Shown here: positions 61,201 through 64,000 of the stretch, piece after piece
Position numbering within the stretch: position 1 is the stretch's first letter
Layout of the letters: every line of letters starts with the position of its first letter
The notes under the pieces: generated by a model
The model's input: only the letters and a program-made list of their open reading frames with translations
What the model was told of the DNA's origin: nothing
Database searches by the model: none
Assembly (NCBI GenBank): GCA_029862165.1
Contig: JAOTXU010000005.1
Span: 116,486-180,485 of the forward strand
Length of the DNA stretch: 64,000 nt
Source of the DNA: Gammaproteobacteria bacterium
Lineage (GTDB): Bacteria > Pseudomonadota > Gammaproteobacteria > Steroidobacterales > JABDKV01
Direction: 5' to 3'
Program-made: the position numbers and the translations under genes

Positions 61201-64000
61201 GACACTGCCGAGGCCGAAGCGCCCTCGGCTACGCTGCCGATGACCTACGACCCGGCGTCGGGTATCTGGACCATCACCGGCACGTCGGACTGGGATCGCA
61301 AATACTACACCTACAGCGTTACCAACTATGTGCCGCAGCAATCGACCGTGCGGGAGCAGGAAACCACCGATCCGTACAGCATCAATATCGCTATGGGCGG
61401 TACGAACATGGCCCGCAGCCAGATGATCAATCTGGACGACGTCGACCTGAAACCGCTCGACTGGGACACTTTTGCGAAACCGCCGCTGGCAGCGCCAGAA
61501 GACATCGTGCTGTATGAACTGCACGTGCGTGACTTCAGCGCGCTCGACGACAGCGTGATGCCTGATGACCAGGGCAGATACACGGCCTTTGCCGGTGGTG
61601 GCAGCGGTACCGCTCACCTTGCCGATCTGGCAGCAGCCGGCCTGACTCACGTGCACATCCTGCCGGCGTTTGATCTGGCTTCTGTCAACGAAGATGAAAC
61701 GCAGCGGGTCGACCTGAACGATCCGATTGCCGATCTCTGCGCGCTCAACGCTGCGGCGCAGCCGTTTTGCGACGTCCACAGCGGCACGATCCTCGAGGCG
61801 TTGGAAAGCTACGCCGACGATGCTTCCGATCAGCAGGAACTGGTAAATGTCCTGCGCAGCTTCGACAGCTTCAACTGGGGCTACGATCCGGTGCATTTCA
61901 ATACACCGGAAGGCAGTTATGCTTCCGATGCTAACAACGAGTCGCGGATCCTCGAATTCCGCCAGATGGTTAAAGGCCTGTCGGATATCGGTCTGCGTAC
62001 CATGCTCGATCAGGTGTACAACCACACCAATGCATCGGGCACCAGCACCAACGCTGTGTTCGATAAAGTCGTACCCGGTTACTACCATCGCTACGATGCC
62101 GAGACCGGTGCGATATTGCGTGAGACCTGCTGTGATGACACGGCAGCCGAGCACGCTATGATGTCGAAGTTCCTGGTCGACTCGATGGTCTTCTGGGCGA
62201 AGCACTACAAGATCGACGGTTTCCGTATCGACCTGATGAGCTTCCACCCGCTGTCCACAATGGAGCAGGCACGCGACGAGTTGCAGGCGCTGACTCTGGA
62301 AACGGACGGCGTCGATGGCTCCAAGATCTACGTCTACGGCGAAGGCTGGCTCACCGGCGTTGCCGCAGACGACAGCCGGTTTATCGGTGCGAGCCAGGCC
62401 AACCTGGCCGGCAGTGGTATCGGCAGCTTCAATGATCGTATCCGCGACGGAGTGCGTGGTGGCGGGCCGTTCGATAGCGGCCAGGGTCATATCGACAGCC
62501 AGGGCTTTATCAGCGGCCAGTTTTACGATCCGAACGGCAATAATTCCGGGGCGGCCGGGGAACTGGATGGATTGTTGTTCAATGCCGACCGTATCCGGAT
62601 TGGACTCGCCGGCGGTCTGTCGAGCTACACACTGACCCTGCGTGACGACACCATGTCATCAGGCGGTGGCGGTGCCGGTTATACCAGTGACCCACAGGAG
62701 ATCGTCAACTACGCCGCTTCGCATGACGGCGAGACATTGTGGGATATCTCGCAGTACAAGCATCCGACGGCAACGACCACAGCCGACCGCGTGCGCGCGC
62801 AGAATCTCGGCAATGCCATTGTGCTGCTGAGCCAGGGCGTACCGTTCCTGCACGCGGGCCAGGATCTGTTGCGGTCCAAGTCAATGGATCGGAACAGCTT
62901 CGATTCCGGTGACTGGTTTAACTTCCTCGACTTCACCGCGGATGACAACAACTTCGCCGTCGGCCTGCCGCCAAGCGGCGACAACAACGACAGCTACACC
63001 GAAATCTCCGGAGTGCTGGCCAATCCGGCAGCATTCCCGGGTGCGGCGGGTATTATGTTCGCGCGCGACGTTACCCAGGAGTTCCTGCAGATTCGCAAGA
63101 GCACCGGGCTGTTCCGTTTGCAAACTGAGGGTGACGTTAACGGTCGTGTGTCGTTCCACAATACCGGTTCGGCACAGGTGCCCGGACTGATCGTGATGAG
63201 CATCGACGGCTGCGTAACCGGCGAGTTCACGCCGGAATACGGTTCGGTAGTGGCTGTGTTCAATGCGAATGACGAAGCGCAGGTGTTCGACCTGTTCGGC
63301 GAGCGCACCTTTGACCTGCACCCGGTGCAGATGTCCTCGGTCGACAGTACGGTAGCAACAGCGTTCCACGATGCCAGCGGCTTCAACGTACCGGCGCGGA
63401 CAGCTGCGGTGTTTGTCGAGACTCAGAGTGGCATTAGCTGCGGCTGCGCTCCTGTTGAAGACGTCGGTAATGACCCGGCTGAAGCATTCGGTGCGGAACT
63501 CTTTGCCCGCGGCGGCTTCAACGACTGGGGCGCGGGACAGCCCTATAACTTCGTCAACCTGGGTGATGGGACTTACAAGGCCCGGTTTGGCATGAGTGCC
63601 GGCAGCTATGAGTTCAAGCTGGCTGATCAAGACTGGACCTTCGAGTACACCAATAGTGGCTCTGTCACGGTAGGTACGGCTGCGGACTTACCTAGTGGGG
63701 GCGGCAGTAATGCTTCCATCACGATAGCGGAAGACGGTTGCTACGAGTGGACCGTATCGATCGTCGACGGTTCTGCAGTACCGGCACCACTGATCAGCCT
63801 GCTGGTAGACCAACTGGTCCCCGACGAAGAAGTGGCCTGTCAGGCGCCCGCTGATCTCGGCAACGATCCCGCTGAAGCATTCGGTGCGGGGCTGTTTGCC
63901 CGCGGCGGTTTCAATGACTGGGCGGGTGCTGCGAGCGATCCGCCGACAAACTTCGTCAACCTGGGTGGCGGCGTCTACCAGGCGCGGTTCAGCATGAGCG
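58228..64000 (+). CDS. Giant pullulanase-type GH13 lipoprotein with repeated starch-binding modules (incomplete at right edge)
   Basis: The frame is open from ATG 58228 (GGGGG upstream) to the window end, at least 1924 codons. It has a lipoprotein signal ending FFAGC, three near-identical modules of 135 residues with RGGFNDWAGE, a pullulanase N-terminal region (carbohydrate-binding and insertion domains), and a GH13 barrel with YELHVRDFS, nucleophile D1335 in GFRID, acid/base E1372 in YGEGW and D1500 in SHDGETLW. Two further modules follow the barrel. It should debranch alpha-1,6 links of pullulan, glycogen or starch. The usual pullulanase HDNQTLW reads HDGETLW here. The C-terminus is not in the window. 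Confidence 0.93.
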   Translation, partial: MSASASSRVLTFVPIIASLVFFAGCSPDALDLGQVTPPQPLPDPSVTSNFRFEADEMPPLTNGSFTVGDDPLTTTFTGGSVEAPENTDLARSPTQAWLIAEGESGTITFNTPATRFEFFFRDEFKAPTRVEANGGVVCDAPPDLGNNPGEAFGATIYVRGGFNDWAGEISTVPTDFVNLGGSTYQAQFTMAAGTYEFKLADEGWTFEYTNGGDVPVGVATELPGAGDNASITIPSDGCYTWTVTLVDDSAVPAPVVSLLVEEFVPDTGGPVVCDAPPDVGNNPGEAFGATIYVRGGFNDWAGEISTVPTDFVNLGGGTYQAQFTMVAGTYEFKLADEGWTFEYTNGGDVPVGVATELPGAGDNASITIPSDGCYTWTVTLVDDSAVPAPVVSLLVEEFVGSGGGATVCEIPELGNNPGEAFGAPIYVRGGFNDWAGEISDPSTQFINQGSGVYKVAFEMVAGTYEFKLADEGWTFEYTNGGDVPVGVTTELPGAGDNASITIPSDGCYSWTVTLVDDSAVPAPVVSLLVEEFAGTPVGGDVGSLVRVFDVTGAEIDSLAGSTLYRKYEVVRGTDDTPIRTIQIDNMAGLGFVAIDDFEWTAIPQTEPTIVTLAYKRPDGDYSATEFVVTVNGNTETVSCIEQTGFCGVQVSVPPGGDLTYFVTNGGVPDEGGEITIDPLAITDPDGVVINFEGSGVPLTSGLPEIALDDNEVILYYKRGDDIYDGWGLHLFPITTPDWTEFPTPGEYTYEGIDPVLGAYFIIGLPGSDRLTEPYSRCTDTSVEGCDLTAFPESLGFIIHKGNSKDPGPDQFVRIAQDGNIIFVRSGVNSVGTTPPVEGGVMLDGAGAHWVTQDTLVWTTPDSDTVRLLYSADGGIREAGGNLVGADMMFDLGDGTSPALPNSTHLQGLEPWSLPVEAIDMIDVLITGQLIAVGLDADGNQVEATAVQIPLVLDDLFAEAASNASLGVNYDGGVPELAVWAPTSTMASVNIYDTAEAEAPSATLPMTYDPASGIWTITGTSDWDRKYYTYSVTNYVPQQSTVREQETTDPYSINIAMGGTNMARSQMINLDDVDLKPLDWDTFAKPPLAAPEDIVLYELHVRDFSALDDSVMPDDQGRYTAFAGGGSGTAHLADLAAAGLTHVHILPAFDLASVNEDETQRVDLNDPIADLCALNAAAQPFCDVHSGTILEALESYADDASDQQELVNVLRSFDSFNWGYDPVHFNTPEGSYASDANNESRILEFRQMVKGLSDIGLRTMLDQVYNHTNASGTSTNAVFDKVVPGYYHRYDAETGAILRETCCDDTAAEHAMMSKFLVDSMVFWAKHYKIDGFRIDLMSFHPLSTMEQARDELQALTLETDGVDGSKIYVYGEGWLTGVAADDSRFIGASQANLAGSGIGSFNDRIRDGVRGGGPFDSGQGHIDSQGFISGQFYDPNGNNSGAAGELDGLLFNADRIRIGLAGGLSSYTLTLRDDTMSSGGGGAGYTSDPQEIVNYAASHDGETLWDISQYKHPTATTTADRVRAQNLGNAIVLLSQGVPFLHAGQDLLRSKSMDRNSFDSGDWFNFLDFTADDNNFAVGLPPSGDNNDSYTEISGVLANPAAFPGAAGIMFARDVTQEFLQIRKSTGLFRLQTEGDVNGRVSFHNTGSAQVPGLIVMSIDGCVTGEFTPEYGSVVAVFNANDEAQVFDLFGERTFDLHPVQMSSVDSTVATAFHDASGFNVPARTAAVFVETQSGISCGCAPVEDVGNDPAEAFGAELFARGGFNDWGAGQPYNFVNLGDGTYKARFGMSAGSYEFKLADQDWTFEYTNSGSVTVGTAADLPSGGGSNASITIAEDGCYEWTVSIVDGSAVPAPLISLLVDQLVPDEEVACQAPADLGNDPAEAFGAGLFARGGFNDWAGAASDPPTNFVNLGGGVYQARFSMS
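58636..59850 (+). repeat. Three tandem 405-base modules in the pullulanase gene
   Basis: Units begin at 58636, 59041 and 59446, an exact 405-base period (135 residues). Units 1 and 2 are almost identical over several hundred bases; unit 3 differs more at its start. Each encodes a RGGFNDWAGEIS, GTYEFKLADEGWTFEYTNGG module of X25 type. The near-identity points to recent amplification or conversion. Confidence 0.92.
63442..64000 (+). repeat. C-terminal copies of the same module in the pullulanase gene
   Basis: Units begin at about 63442 and 63835 (393-base period) and encode ARGGFNDW and YEFKLADQDWTFEYTNSG. They are related to but clearly diverged from the N-terminal trio. The second is cut by the window edge, so more may follow. 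Confidence 0.88.

Noticed and set aside
60964-62490. 508-codon open frame on the minus strand
   Set aside because: It is antisense to the catalytic part of the pullulanase; codon-position bias of the plus-strand gene keeps the frame open. The translation has no recognisable domain and no ribosome-binding site.

Overview
The window looks like a chromosomal segment of a free-living, respiring gammaproteobacterium with roughly mid-50s percent GC. The basis is a System I cytochrome c maturation operon (ccmA to ccmI), an oxygen-independent HemN, an NupC-type nucleoside permease, DeoD and DeoB, an acyl-CoA-binding protein and several OM-type lipoproteins. A marine or sediment lineage is a guess. 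I see no tRNA, rRNA, CRISPR array, integrase, transposase or prophage gene, and no obvious DNA-binding transcription factor anywhere in the 64 kb.

Layout. (1) 1-9.9 kb: a tandem duplication of [hemN / multihaem cytochrome with PKD repeats]. The first 2,503 bases are repeated without a visible difference at 5,406-7,908, after which the two large genes diverge in PKD number and C-terminus. (2) 9.9-12.5 kb: a REP-like hairpin and a zinc metalloprotease lipoprotein. (3) 12.9-19.5 kb: the complete ccmABCDEFGHI operon, including a 51-residue ccmD with a TTG start. (4) 19.6-28.7 kb: acyl-CoA-binding protein; a PhnD-like periplasmic binding protein paired with a HAMP-GGDEF-EAL protein behind a perfect CRP-type palindrome; a DUF349 coiled-coil protein; and a large GH63-like glucosidase. 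(5) 29.3-52 kb: a nucleoside and purine catabolism supercluster. (6) 52.1-54.4 kb: an SxtJ/carbamoyltransferase pair. (7) 54.6-64 kb: a secreted starch system, an alpha-amylase lipoprotein followed by a giant pullulanase lipoprotein that runs off the right edge. Its leader can fold in two mutually exclusive ways.

How the genes fit together. The 29-52 kb block holds an almost complete route from imported nucleosides to central metabolism. NupC imports nucleosides, DeoD releases bases, and DeoB and DeoC with an aldehyde dehydrogenase burn the (deoxy)ribose phosphate. GuaD and XdhABC turn purine bases into urate. PuuD, UraH, UraD, PuuE, allantoicase and AllA convert urate to glyoxylate and urea. 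PnuC plus a ribosylnicotinamide kinase, an adenosine kinase and two phosphoribosyltransferases add salvage branches. The catabolic operon 38.9-49.5 kb has ten genes, mostly joined by ATGA or GTGA overlaps. PuuD carries a c-type haem site, so it should depend on the Ccm operon in the same window, as should the duplicated multihaem PKD proteins.

Most notable candidates: the two-state leader RNA before the pullulanase gene; the PhnD-like/GGDEF-EAL pair with substituted EAL residues; the cytochrome-PKD duplication, one copy of which ends in a cystine-knot-like tail; a lipoprotein version of an MTA/SAH-deaminase-family enzyme; and a truncated aldehyde dehydrogenase without catalytic residues conserved beside the intact one.
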